DNA from: Shimia sp040370365
GTDB lineage: Bacteria > Pseudomonadota > Alphaproteobacteria > Rhodobacterales > Rhodobacteraceae
NCBI RefSeq assembly: GCF_040370365.1
Contig: NZ_BAABWQ010000002.1
Span: 992,001 to 1,056,000, forward strand
Length of the DNA: 64,000 nt
Direction: 5' to 3'
Part shown: positions 17,638 through 26,323 of the stretch, one piece after another
Numbering within the stretch: position 1 is the stretch's first letter
Layout of the letters: each line of letters opens with the position of its first letter
Notes under the pieces: model-generated
What the model was told of the DNA's origin: nothing
The model's input: only the letters and a program-made list of their open reading frames with translations
The model's database searches: none
Made by a program: the position numbers and the translations under genes

Positions 17638-18876
17638 ATGAGCGAATTTCGTAAATGTGCCCGCACTGCCGAAGCCGCCATGCGCAGCGTTTTTCCCGCC
17701 ACGCCTCTGCAGCTGAATGCCCACCTTTCTGCCCGTTTTGACGCCGATATCTGGCTCAAGCGCGAAGATCTCACACCCGTGCGGTCCTACAAACTGCGCG
17801 GCGCGTTTAATGCCATGCGCAAGCTTCGGGTCAGCGCCCCGGATCAGACGATTTTTGTTTGTGCCAGCGCGGGCAACCATGCCCAAGGCGTCGCTTACAT
17901 GTGCAAACATTTTGACGTTCAGGGGGTGATCTTCATGCCGGTCACCACGCCACAACAGAAGATTTTCAAAACCCAAGTCTTTGGTGGCGACAACGTCGAA
18001 ATTCGTCTGGTTGGCGACTATTTTGACGACACATTGGCAGCGGCCCAAACCTATTGCTCAGAAGCCGGTGCCGCCTTTTTATCCCCATTTGACGACGAAG
18101 ACGTGATCGAGGGGCAGGCCTCTGTGGCCGTCGAAATATCGAATCAGCTGGGGTCTGCGCCCGATCATATCATCCTTCCTGTAGGCGGCGGCGGCCTGTC
18201 TGCGGGTGTGCGCAGCTTTTTTGGGCACAGCACGCATTATACTTTAGTCGAACCCGAAGGCGGTATGAGCCTCGCCGCCGCGCTTGAAACGGGCGCACCT
18301 GTGAGCCTTGCGCATGTGGATGGCTTCGTGGATGGCGCCGCTGTGGCGCGGATTGGCGACAAGACATTTGCGCGCCTGTCGGACATGAATCTCAGCGATG
18401 TGCTGGCGGCGTCGGAAGATCGCATTTGCGCCACCATGCTGGAAATGTTGAACGTTGAAGGCATCGTGCTGGAGCCGGCTGGTGCCTTGGCTGTGGATGC
18501 ACTTGTCGATGTGGCAGACCAGATCAGAGGCAAAACCGTGGTCTGCGTGACCTCAGGTGGGAACTTTGATTTTGAACGCCTGCCCGAAGTCAAAGAGCGT
18601 GCGCAACGCTACTCTGGTGTGAAGAAATACTTTATCTTGCGCATGCCCCAACGTCCTGGTGCGCTTCGCGATTTTCTGGAAACCCTTGGTCCGGAAGATG
18701 ACATTGCCCGGTTCGAATATCTGAAAAAATCGGCGCGCAACTTTGGGTCGGTTCTCATCGGTATTGAAACATCCAGCCCGCAGAATTTCGAAGCTTTGTT
18801 CCGTCGCATCGAACAGGCTGGCATGACTTATACTGACATCACCAACGATGAAACCTTAGGCCAATTTGTGCTCTGA
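17638..18876 (+). CDS. ilvA: threonine ammonia-lyase (threonine dehydratase)
   Basis: The 412-residue PLP enzyme deaminates threonine to 2-oxobutanoate, feeding isoleucine synthesis. The PLP lysine lies in SYKLRGAF. The substrate loop is SAGNHAQGV and the phosphate-binding glycine loop is VGGGGLSAG. A C-terminal ACT-like regulatory domain of about 85 residues (YFILRMPQRPGALRDFL onward) suggests feedback control, as in biosynthetic forms. It follows the membrane paralogue by 38 bp. Confidence 0.95.
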   Translation: MSEFRKCARTAEAAMRSVFPATPLQLNAHLSARFDADIWLKREDLTPVRSYKLRGAFNAMRKLRVSAPDQTIFVCASAGNHAQGVAYMCKHFDVQGVIFMPVTTPQQKIFKTQVFGGDNVEIRLVGDYFDDTLAAAQTYCSEAGAAFLSPFDDEDVIEGQASVAVEISNQLGSAPDHIILPVGGGGLSAGVRSFFGHSTHYTLVEPEGGMSLAAALETGAPVSLAHVDGFVDGAAVARIGDKTFARLSDMNLSDVLAASEDRICATMLEMLNVEGIVLEPAGALAVDALVDVADQIRGKTVVCVTSGGNFDFERLPEVKERAQRYSGVKKYFILRMPQRPGALRDFLETLGPEDDIARFEYLKKSARNFGSVLIGIETSSPQNFEALFRRIEQAGMTYTDITNDETLGQFVL

Positions 18877-18894
18877 TGTGTCGCGACAGGCCGA

Positions 18895-18910
18895 AAAACG
18901 CCGACGTTTT
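18895..18910 (+). terminator. weak hairpin after ilvA
   Basis: A 6-bp stem (AAAACG/CGTTTT) with a CCGA loop, 18 bp after the ilvA stop, whose own 3' arm supplies four T. Too short to be a strong terminator. Confidence 0.3.
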
Positions 18911-19054
18911 GGAGGAAAACCATCCGACGGACAGGCAAAACGAATCAGAAATGCCCGTATGACGTGATGCCATCAGGCTTTTCTGACTCAGCGACTGTGC
19001 ATTTGAGCAACACCAAGAGCGGCGATGTCACGCCCGCTCACAGCGTATCAGGGG

Positions 19055-19378
19055 TTACGCAGCCGCGAGTTTTTGAGAAAAAACATCTTTGCTTTCCGCA
19101 AAGGCATTCAAGATCGCAGACAGGTCAACTGTATCGGCTTTACCCGCCGCTGCTGCGGCCTCACCTGCTTGACAAAGCTGAGAAAAAGCACGGAATCCAA
19201 GGTTCAGAGCTCCTCCTTTGAGGAAGTGCAAATCCGCTTCGAGATTGCTGATATCGGCCCCTTCGCGGAGGCGGCCGATGACCTCCTCGACTTCGTCCAA
19301 AAAGAGTTCCACCACTTCACCGAAGTCTTCCGCGCCGATCTCGCTGCGCAGCTCTTCTACCCGTTCCCAGTCAATCAT
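19055..19378 (-). CDS. HPt-domain phosphotransfer protein
   Basis: This is a single histidine-phosphotransfer domain of 107 residues. The phospho-accepting His51 lies in LHFLKGGALNLGF, the canonical HxxKG pattern, inside a four-helix arrangement. It should relay phosphate between a hybrid kinase and a receiver domain. The ATG at 19378 follows GAGGAAG; a longer frame upstream would begin in the promoter. It is divergent from the receiver-phosphatase gene (121 bp between starts), whose receiver is a plausible partner. Confidence 0.9.
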   Translation of the reverse strand: MIDWERVEELRSEIGAEDFGEVVELFLDEVEEVIGRLREGADISNLEADLHFLKGGALNLGFRAFSQLCQAGEAAAAAGKADTVDLSAILNAFAESKDVFSQKLAAA

Positions 19379-19499
19379 GGGTACTTCCTCATAAATTCCC
19401 CCAACAGAATGGCAAAAAAGTGTTAACAAATCCTAGCCGATAAAATTTGAACTATCTCATTTTTACTTTTGACGGCATGTTAAGTAGCGACGACATTAT

Positions 19500-20813
19500 A
19501 TGTCTGACGCAATAAGTCAAAATATCAACAAGGGCTCAGGAGTTTTGTCAACGACCTCTGTTCAATCGGTGGAAAATGTCGCCCCAGACGTTGGGGTGAT
19601 CAAGCGCGTGCTGTTGGTAGACGACAGCCGTGTGCAACGCCGTATCCTGAGCCTGTCTCTGAAACGAGATGGGTATGATGTGATCGAGGCCGCTTCTGGA
19701 CAAGAAGCGCTCGATATCTGTCGGGAAGATCCGCCAGATTTGATCCTCTCGGACTGGATGATGCCTGGCATGTCCGGACTGGAGTTTTGTCGTGCGTTTC
19801 GTGAGTTGAAGACCGAGAAATACGGCTACTTCATTCTGCTGACCTCCAAGAGCGAAAAGACCGAGGTTGCGCAGGGCTTTGATGCCGGAGCGGATGACTT
19901 CCTGACCAAGCCGGTCAATGGCTATGAGTTGCGCGCCCGGATTTCTGCGGCAGAACGTATTTTGCGTATGCAGCGGGAATTGACCGACAAAAACAAAATG
20001 ATTTCCGAAACGTTGGACGAACTTCAGCGGTTGTACGACTCTTTGGATAACGACCTTTTGGCCGCTAAGAAGTTGCAGCAGTCTTTGGTGCCGGAACGGT
20101 TCCGGGATTTCGGCCGCGGCTCTGTATCTTTGTTGTTGCAGTCCTCTGGCCATGTGGGTGGTGATCTGGTGGGTCACTATAAAATCACCGACACACGGAT
20201 TGGACTGTATGCGATTGACGTGTCTGGCCACGGCATCAGCTCCGCGCTGATCACTGCGCGTCTGGCGGGGTACCTCTCGGCAACCTCGCCTGAGCACAAC
20301 GTTGCGATGCAGGTGCTGCCGGATGGCACCCATACCCATCTGCCACCGGAACAAGTGGTGGCGCGTCTGAATGAGATCATTTTGGATGAGATGGAAACCG
20401 AACATTACTTCACGATGCTTTTGGCGGATGTAAATCTGGCCACGGGTCGCGTGGTGTTGGCCCAAGCGGGACATCCGCATCCTGTCGTGCAGCGTGCCGA
20501 TGGCACCATCGAACAAGACGGGCCCGGCGGATTGCCGGTCGGTCTGATACCGGGCGCAGAGTATGAGCAGTTCTCGATCGATTTGAATGCAGGTGACCGG
20601 CTGTTTTTGCTGTCAGACGGCGTGACAGAGTGTCCGGACACCGGCACCGGCATGCTGGGCGAAGAGGGGCTTGCGGCGATGATGGTTGATCTACAGGATC
20701 ATGAACTCGAAAACACGCTTCAGGCCATGGTCTGGAAACTGGACGAATTTTCAGGCGGCAAGGGATTCCCGGACGATGTGTCCGGCATCCTGTTGGAATA
20801 CCGCGGCACATAA
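19500..20813 (+). CDS. response regulator with SpoIIE/RsbU-type PP2C phosphatase domain
   Basis: The 437-residue protein has an N-terminal receiver: acidic pair Asp41/Asp42, phospho-acceptor Asp85 in LILSDWMMPG, Thr115 and Lys137. A coiled-coil linker spans about 150-195. The SpoIIE phosphatase domain has metal-binding Asp222 (GGDLVGHY), Asp240 (AIDVSGHG) and a C-terminal DDVSG. Such proteins dephosphorylate anti-anti-sigma (STAS) factors in partner-switching stress pathways. No STAS, RsbW-type kinase or sigma gene is in the window. Confidence 0.92.
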   Translation: MSDAISQNINKGSGVLSTTSVQSVENVAPDVGVIKRVLLVDDSRVQRRILSLSLKRDGYDVIEAASGQEALDICREDPPDLILSDWMMPGMSGLEFCRAFRELKTEKYGYFILLTSKSEKTEVAQGFDAGADDFLTKPVNGYELRARISAAERILRMQRELTDKNKMISETLDELQRLYDSLDNDLLAAKKLQQSLVPERFRDFGRGSVSLLLQSSGHVGGDLVGHYKITDTRIGLYAIDVSGHGISSALITARLAGYLSATSPEHNVAMQVLPDGTHTHLPPEQVVARLNEIILDEMETEHYFTMLLADVNLATGRVVLAQAGHPHPVVQRADGTIEQDGPGGLPVGLIPGAEYEQFSIDLNAGDRLFLLSDGVTECPDTGTGMLGEEGLAAMMVDLQDHELENTLQAMVWKLDEFSGGKGFPDDVSGILLEYRGT

Positions 20814-20819
20814 GCCTTC

Positions 20820-21257
20820 TTACGGCAAAAATTGCGACGCGTAGTGGCGATCCCCGTCATTTCCAAGCACCGCAATGGCCTCAGCCACATCCATCCAAAC
20901 CGCTTTGTGCCCGGGTTCGCTTGGTGGGCCAAGACGCAACGTTGGTGTTGCGACATAGATGGTGCACAGCTTTTCGGCCCAAAGATCATATTCCGGCATG
21001 TAGGTGAACCGGCGAAACGCCCCCAATCGCCGTGGCTTTGTGAGGCGATACCCGGTCTCCTCATAGGCCTCCCGCATCAACGCCACCACAGGGCTTTCTC
21101 CGGGATCGATGCCACCCCCGGGCAGCTGATACTCGGGGAACGGTGCTGATTGATGTGTGATCAGCATCTGCCCCTCGCGCAGCAGCACAGCATAGGCACC
21201 CGGGCGCAATGTATAGCGTTTGTCTTTGTGTGGTGGTGTCCCGAAACGTGGTATCAT
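20820..21257 (-). CDS. Nudix hydrolase
   Basis: The 145-residue protein has a complete Nudix box, GGGIDPGESP.. through REAYEETGY, which binds Mg2+ for hydrolysis of nucleoside diphosphate derivatives. Substrate unknown. It converges on the SpoIIE-phosphatase gene (6-bp gap) and is divergent from hslO. Confidence 0.9.
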   Translation of the reverse strand: MIPRFGTPPHKDKRYTLRPGAYAVLLREGQMLITHQSAPFPEYQLPGGGIDPGESPVVALMREAYEETGYRLTKPRRLGAFRRFTYMPEYDLWAEKLCTIYVATPTLRLGPPSEPGHKAVWMDVAEAIAVLGNDGDRHYASQFLP

Positions 21258-21335
21258 TTATGAAACCCCTTTTTGTCGCCCTTGCTGGCCCTATATAGTC
21301 GCGGTATGGCAAGGGAAGGCCGATAAGGAAACCCC

Positions 21336-22340
21336 ATGAACGCTGCAAGCAAAATTGCCTGGGACGACACTGTGCTGCCGTTCCAGTTGGACAAATCTGA
21401 TATTCGCGGGCGTGTGGCCCGTCTGGATGGTGTGCTTTCGGGTGTGCTGAAACAACATGCCTACCCGGAGACGGTTGAGGCGCTGGTGGCCGAGATGGCG
21501 CTTCTGACCGCGCTGATTGGTCAAACCATCAGCCTGCGCTGGAAACTATCGCTGCAGGTGCAGACCGATGGCCCTGTGCGGATGATCGCGACGGACTATT
21601 ACGCGCCGCAGAAGGAAGGTGATATCGCACGCATTCGCGCCTATGCGAGCTTTGATGAGGACCGTCTCACAGATGGCACACCGTTTGAACAACTGGGTGG
21701 CGGCTACCTCGCCGTTCTGATTGATCAGGGCGAAGGAACCCAGCCATACCAAGGCATCTCTGCGCTGGCCGGTGGGTCGCTTCAGGCGTCTGCGGAAGCT
21801 TACTTTGCCCAGTCAGAGCAGTTGGCCACGCGCTTTTCTCTGAAGTTTGGCAAATCTATTGAGCCTGGCGTGGGAGAGCATTGGCGTGCGGGTGGCATCA
21901 TGTTGCAACACATGCCCAAAGCAAGCCCACATGTCTCCGGTGAAGGCGGCAGCGGCGAAGGTGGCCTGCTCTTGGCCAAAGACGTGTTGAACGAGGACGA
22001 TGAAGAAAACTGGAACCGAGCGAATATCCTTTTGGATTCCGTCGAAGATCTGGAAATGATTGGTCCGTCCGTGCCGCCCACGGATCTGTTGGTGCGACTG
22101 TTTCACGAAGAATCCCCTCGCGTTTATGATGCACAGCCGGTGAAATTTGGCTGCACCTGCTCTGAGGACCGCGTGCGTCAGTCGCTGTCGATCTACTCGG
22201 CCAAAGACATCGAAAAAATGACCACGCCAGAAGGCCGTGTGACCGCCGATTGCCAATTCTGCGGCACCCACTACGATCTTGATCCCGCTACGGTGGGATT
22301 TGACGCCAAAACGTCCGGTTCAGATGCCACCGGCGTCTGA
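21336..22340 (+). CDS. hslO: redox-regulated chaperone Hsp33
   Basis: The 334-residue protein has the C-terminal redox switch CTC (CxC) followed about 35 residues later by CQFC (CxxC), the four zinc ligands of Hsp33. Oxidation releases zinc and activates holdase activity. It is the first gene of hslO-Nudix-CCA; the next gene starts 17 bp inside it. A CCCTATATA sequence at 21289-21297 also occurs in the predicted heat-shock promoter of dnaK. Confidence 0.95.
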   Translation: MNAASKIAWDDTVLPFQLDKSDIRGRVARLDGVLSGVLKQHAYPETVEALVAEMALLTALIGQTISLRWKLSLQVQTDGPVRMIATDYYAPQKEGDIARIRAYASFDEDRLTDGTPFEQLGGGYLAVLIDQGEGTQPYQGISALAGGSLQASAEAYFAQSEQLATRFSLKFGKSIEPGVGEHWRAGGIMLQHMPKASPHVSGEGGSGEGGLLLAKDVLNEDDEENWNRANILLDSVEDLEMIGPSVPPTDLLVRLFHEESPRVYDAQPVKFGCTCSEDRVRQSLSIYSAKDIEKMTTPEGRVTADCQFCGTHYDLDPATVGFDAKTSGSDATGV

Positions 22341-22932
22341 TCCACTCGCCCATATCAAGGCCGCGTTGTCAGCAGACAGCGCGGCCTCTTCTGACTTTGA
22401 TCTCAATCCCGATGTTGTGCTTCCTAAAGGGCGCAAACTGCGCCCGGCGGGGGTGTTGGTGCCAATAGAGATGCGACAAGACACGCCACATGTCATCCTC
22501 ACCAAACGCGCCAGCCATTTGAAGCATCACCCGGGGCAAATAGCCTTTCCCGGTGGCAAACAAGATGAGGGAGATGCGGATGTGGTCGCGGCGGCGCTGC
22601 GTGAAGCCCACGAAGAAATTGGACTGCCCACGGCACATGTCGATGTATTGGGCACTTTGCCCACTCATGAAACGGTGACGAGCTTTCTGGTCACCCCGGT
22701 TTTGGGCCATGTTAGAGACAGATTCGACGTGATCCCCGAGCCCGGTGAAGTCGAAGAAGTCTTCTCCGTGCCCCTCGCGCATGTCACCGATCCCAACCGG
22801 TTTTTGATACAATCACGCCGCTGGCAAGGACAACGGCGCCACTACTACACTGTGCCATTTGGACCCTACTACATTTGGGGCGCGACCGCGCGTATTTTGC
22901 GGGGCTTGGCAGAACGGGTGAGCGTGTCATGA
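22324..22932 (+). CDS. CoA pyrophosphatase-type Nudix hydrolase (NudL-like)
   Basis: The 202-residue protein has the NudL/UPF0035 motif LTKRASHLKHHPGQIAFPGG directly before the Nudix box (GGKQDEGDADVVAAALREAHEEIGL). Members cleave CoA or its derivatives to 3',5'-ADP and phosphopantetheine. The ATG at 22324 overlaps hslO by 17 bp; an in-frame TTG further upstream is not needed. Confidence 0.88.
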   Translation: MPPASDPLAHIKAALSADSAASSDFDLNPDVVLPKGRKLRPAGVLVPIEMRQDTPHVILTKRASHLKHHPGQIAFPGGKQDEGDADVVAAALREAHEEIGLPTAHVDVLGTLPTHETVTSFLVTPVLGHVRDRFDVIPEPGEVEEVFSVPLAHVTDPNRFLIQSRRWQGQRRHYYTVPFGPYYIWGATARILRGLAERVSVS

Positions 22933-24086
22933 AGATAAGTGGAGAGTGGCTGACCAACCCGGCAACACAGGCCGTTTGCGCCATGTTAGAGACACATGGC
23001 CACCAAGCTCTGTTTGTTGGAGGCTGCGTGCGCAACGCGCTTTTGGGCGCGCCGGTCAATGACATTGATCTTTCCACAGATGCACACCCCGAACAGGTGA
23101 TGGCATTGGCCAAATCTGCAGGGCTGCACGCCATTCCTACTGGTGTGGATCATGGCACAGTCACGGTGGTTGCAGATGGCATTCCGCATGAAATCACAAC
23201 ATTTCGTCGCGACATCGACACCGATGGTCGGCGCGCTGTGGTGGCGTTCTCTGACTCGGTTGAGGATGATGCGCACCGCCGTGACTTCACCATGAACGCG
23301 CTTTATGCGCGCAGCGATGGCACCGTGGTTGATCCGCTCGGCGGCATGGCGGATCTGCAATCGCGTCACCTGCGGTTCATAGACAATGCACAAGATCGCA
23401 TTTGTGAGGATTACCTGCGCATTCTGCGCTACTTCCGTTTCCACGCCCTTTATGGCGATGCAGAAGACGGCATGGACCCGGAGGCATTGGCAGCCATTGC
23501 CGCCAACACCGAAGGTCTTTTGTCGTTGTCCAAAGAACGAGTCGGCGTTGAGGTGTTAAAGCTCATGGGTGCCGATGATCCTGCGCCTGCGGTGGCGGCC
23601 ATGCGCAGCACCGGAGTGTTGTCGCAGATCCTACCGGGCACCGATGACAGGGCTTTGGCGCCTCTGGTGCATCTGGAAGAGGTCAATCACGTGCCCATCG
23701 ATCCGATCAGACGCCTCACTGCGCTGGGCGGGGTGGGTGTGGAAACCGCATTGCGTCTGTCAAAGAAGGCGAGCCGGTCGCGAGACCTCCTGCGCGCTGG
23801 TTTGGAATCGATGGAGGGTGCCGGCGCGCTTGGCTATCGCCATGGCGTTGCGGCGGCGCGCTCCATTCTTTTGCTGCGCGCTGCGGTTTTGGAAACGCCA
23901 TGGGACTCCGCACAGCTTGAACAGGCAGAGGCGGGCGCGCAGGCGGAGTTTCCGATCCGCCCTGGTGATCTGATGGCGCAGTTTCAGGGCGCCGCGCTGG
24001 GCACCGCGCTCAAAGAGTTGGAAGCGCGTTGGATTGGCTCGGGCTTCCTGCTCAGCAAATCCCAACTTCTCGACAGTCTGGACTGA
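22929..24086 (+). CDS. CCA tRNA nucleotidyltransferase / poly(A) polymerase family
   Basis: The 385-residue class II nucleotidyltransferase has the FVGGCVRNALLG loop with catalytic DIDLSTDA, the RRDFTMNAL segment and the RICEDYLRILRYFRFHALYG motif. It should add or repair tRNA 3' CCA ends, although poly(A) polymerases share these motifs. Its ATG overlaps the upstream stop (ATGA), so translation is probably coupled. A weak GC hairpin follows at 24102. Confidence 0.93.
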   Translation: MKISGEWLTNPATQAVCAMLETHGHQALFVGGCVRNALLGAPVNDIDLSTDAHPEQVMALAKSAGLHAIPTGVDHGTVTVVADGIPHEITTFRRDIDTDGRRAVVAFSDSVEDDAHRRDFTMNALYARSDGTVVDPLGGMADLQSRHLRFIDNAQDRICEDYLRILRYFRFHALYGDAEDGMDPEALAAIAANTEGLLSLSKERVGVEVLKLMGADDPAPAVAAMRSTGVLSQILPGTDDRALAPLVHLEEVNHVPIDPIRRLTALGGVGVETALRLSKKASRSRDLLRAGLESMEGAGALGYRHGVAAARSILLLRAAVLETPWDSAQLEQAEAGAQAEFPIRPGDLMAQFQGAALGTALKELEARWIGSGFLLSKSQLLDSLD

Positions 24087-24101
24087 AAACGTTCGCAAGC
24101 C

Positions 24102-24119
24102 GGGGCTCCCGCCCCTTTT
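24102..24119 (+). terminator. short GC hairpin with T-tract after the CCA gene
   Basis: A 5-bp GGGGC/GCCCC stem with a 4-nt loop and four T, 15 bp downstream of the stop. Short but GC-rich; a plausible weak terminator. Confidence 0.45.
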
Positions 24120-24215
24120 GGCTGACACCAAAAGCCTTGGGCCCGGCCGCGCCGTTGGCGCGGAGCAACGGTAACGCGCGTTGTGTTTGCCTTTTCCTGA
24201 GACACAAGCGGCGCA

Positions 24216-24252
24216 CCTCCGTGAAACAGTCGCAATACCGACGTGATACCGA
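24216..24252 (+). repeat. 37-nt dispersed element, copy B
   Basis: Three 11-nt units (CGTGAAACAGT, CGCAATACCGA, CGTGATACCGA) preceded by CCTC. It matches copy C at 32 of 37 positions and shares a 19-nt identical core (ACAGTCGCAATACCGACGT). It ends 88 nt before the mini-ORF start at 24341 and 191 nt before the ABC exporter start. Confidence 0.65.
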
Positions 24253-24340
24253 CGTCACAAAACTATGGTAAATCCGATGTTGACTAAGCGGCAACGCTCA
24301 GACAGCATAACAGCGACTCAACCATGAGAAGGAGTGCAAG

Positions 24341-24367
24341 ATGTATCGCGGGATCTGGTTTTCATAA
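24341..24367 (+). CDS. possible 8-residue leader ORF (MYRGIWFS)
   Basis: ATG is preceded by AAGGAG with a 6-nt spacing, the best ribosome binding site in this gene-free stretch, and the frame stops after eight codons. It lies 76 nt before the ABC exporter gene. No attenuator hairpin is obvious after it. It may be chance; its position suggests a leader peptide or sRNA/regulatory start. Confidence 0.25.
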   Translation: MYRGIWFS

Positions 24368-24443
24368 GCCAATCTGACTGCTGTGGCGGCCAGATATGGC
24401 AAGTCACTTCATTTTGCACTTTTGACTTTTTTCAGGACTTCTC

Positions 24444-26285
24444 ATGTTCAAGTATTTCGAGACTCTCGTTGACCCCTATTGCGACTACGATGAAGTAGAT
24501 GCGCCTCCCACCAAGTTGTGGCCGTTTATGCGCGACTATGCGAAGCCGTTTCGCAAAGTCTTTGTTTTTGCAGCGATAATGTCAGTTATTGTGGCGGCGG
24601 TTGAGATCGGTCTGATCGCCTATATGGGCCGCATTGTGGATCTACTGTCCGGCGATCCCGCACAGGTTTGGGACAATCACGCGACGGAATTTCTTGTCGT
24701 GATCCTGTTTGTGCTGTTTTTGCGCCCGGCGTTGCAGGCCCTGGATGTCCTCCTGCTGAACAACACCGTGCTGCCAAACTTTGGCACTTTGATCCGTTGG
24801 CGGGCCCATAAACATGTTTTGCGTCAATCTGTTGGCTGGTTTGAGAACGACTTTGCCGGTCGCATCGCCAACCGCATTATGCAAACCCCACCCGCCGCCG
24901 GCGAAGCTGTGTTCCAAGTGTTTGACGCCATCACCTTCTCGATCGCCTATGTGGTTGGTGCTGCATTCCTTTTGGCTGATGCCGACCCGCGTTTGGTGTT
25001 GCCTATGTTGGGGTGGCTTGTGCTCTATGGCTGTCTGGTCGCTTGGACCGTTAAGCGGGTTGGGCCAGCCTCAAAGGAGGCGTCTGACGCGCGCTCCAAG
25101 GTGACGGGCCGGGTTGTGGATGCCTATACCAACATCCATTCGGTGAAGCTCTTTGCACACAACAACAGTGAACTTGAATACGCCAAGGAAGCCATTGAAC
25201 ACACACGGGAAACCTTCCAGAAAGAAATGCGTATCTTCACGTTGATGGACATCATGTTGGTGGCCCTGAACGGTGTGTTGATTGTGGCTGTTGTGGGTTG
25301 GGCCATCTGGCTATGGATGCAGGGTCAGGCAAGTGTTGGTGTTGTTGCCGCTGCCACGGCCCTGAGTTTGCGGCTCAATGCAATGACCGGCTGGATCATG
25401 TGGGCGCTCACCTCCTTTTTCCGTCAGTTGGGTGTGGTGGCCGAAGGCATGGAAACCATTGCGCAACCTATTGACCTGGTGGATGAAAAATCGGCAGACC
25501 GCTTGAATTTGACCGAAGGAAAAATTGAGGTTCAAGACCTGACGCACCACTATGGTCGTGACAGTGGCGGTTTGGAAAAGGTGGCGCTCACAATAGCACC
25601 CGGCGAAAAAGTTGGCTTGATTGGTCGCTCTGGCGCCGGAAAATCCACGCTCGTGAAACTGTTGCTGCGGTTCTATGATGCCGAAAGCGGGCGTATTTTG
25701 ATCGATGGGCAGGATATCTCGCAGGTCAGCCAAGACAGTCTGCGCGACATGATTGGCATGGTGCAACAGGACAGTTCGCTGCTGCATCGTTCCGTTCGTG
25801 ACAACCTGTTATACGGACGTCCAAACGCCACCGAAAGCGAGATGATCTCTGCCGCGCAAAAAGCCGAAGCGCATGACTTCATTCTGGAGTTGGAGGACCC
25901 CCAAGGTCGCAAAGGTTACGATGCACATGTTGGTGAGCGCGGTGTGAAACTATCAGGTGGACAACGCCAACGAATTACCTTGGCGCGTGTCATCTTGAAA
26001 GATGCGCCGATCTTGTTGCTGGATGAAGCCACAAGTGCATTGGATAGTGAAGTTGAGGCAGCGATCCAACGCACGCTATATGGCATGATGGCTGGAAAGA
26101 CCGTGATTGCGATTGCACACCGCCTGTCGACCATCGCCGAAATGGATCGAATTCTCGTTTTAGATCAAGGCAGTATCGTGGAGCAGGGTAGCCATTCTGA
26201 ACTCTTGGCGCATGCTGGACTTTATGCGGGTTTCTGGGCGCGACAATCAGGCGGCTTTCTGAATGCGGATGAAGCAGCGGAGTAA
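24444..26285 (+). CDS. ABC exporter half-transporter (fused membrane and ATPase domains)
   Basis: The 613-residue protein has an N-terminal six-helix export-type membrane domain (about residues 35-320). Its ATPase domain has Walker A GRSGAGKST, signature LSGGQRQR and Walker B ILLLDEATSALD, followed by the His switch AHRLST. It should work as a dimer exporting a lipid, peptide or drug-like substrate. The substrate is not readable from sequence. It is 38 bp before an RNA methyltransferase gene and probably co-transcribed with it. Confidence 0.92.
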   Translation: MFKYFETLVDPYCDYDEVDAPPTKLWPFMRDYAKPFRKVFVFAAIMSVIVAAVEIGLIAYMGRIVDLLSGDPAQVWDNHATEFLVVILFVLFLRPALQALDVLLLNNTVLPNFGTLIRWRAHKHVLRQSVGWFENDFAGRIANRIMQTPPAAGEAVFQVFDAITFSIAYVVGAAFLLADADPRLVLPMLGWLVLYGCLVAWTVKRVGPASKEASDARSKVTGRVVDAYTNIHSVKLFAHNNSELEYAKEAIEHTRETFQKEMRIFTLMDIMLVALNGVLIVAVVGWAIWLWMQGQASVGVVAAATALSLRLNAMTGWIMWALTSFFRQLGVVAEGMETIAQPIDLVDEKSADRLNLTEGKIEVQDLTHHYGRDSGGLEKVALTIAPGEKVGLIGRSGAGKSTLVKLLLRFYDAESGRILIDGQDISQVSQDSLRDMIGMVQQDSSLLHRSVRDNLLYGRPNATESEMISAAQKAEAHDFILELEDPQGRKGYDAHVGERGVKLSGGQRQRITLARVILKDAPILLLDEATSALDSEVEAAIQRTLYGMMAGKTVIAIAHRLSTIAEMDRILVLDQGSIVEQGSHSELLAHAGLYAGFWARQSGGFLNADEAAE

Positions 26286-26323
26286 AAATTGACCTCATAC
26301 CCGTCGCCGTTTAGGGGACAGGT

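Larger units (their letters stand above)
24087..24443. other. 357-bp gene-free stretch with consecutive hairpins, element copy B and a mini-ORF
   Basis: No ordinary gene fits here. In order it holds GGGGC/GCCCC plus TTTT (24102-24119), a CTTTTGG/CCAAAAG hairpin (24115-24134), a CCGCGCC/GGCGCGG hairpin with a GTT loop (24147-24163), the 37-nt element copy B (24216-24252) and an 8-codon ORF with a strong ribosome binding site (24341-24367). An ABC exporter gene begins at 24444. The stacked hairpins look like a decayed intergenic palindromic repeat or a structured leader. Confidence 0.5.

Noticed and set aside
19548..20516. 322-codon open frame opposite the receiver-phosphatase gene
   Set aside because: Antisense shadow; the plus-strand gene has complete catalytic motifs.
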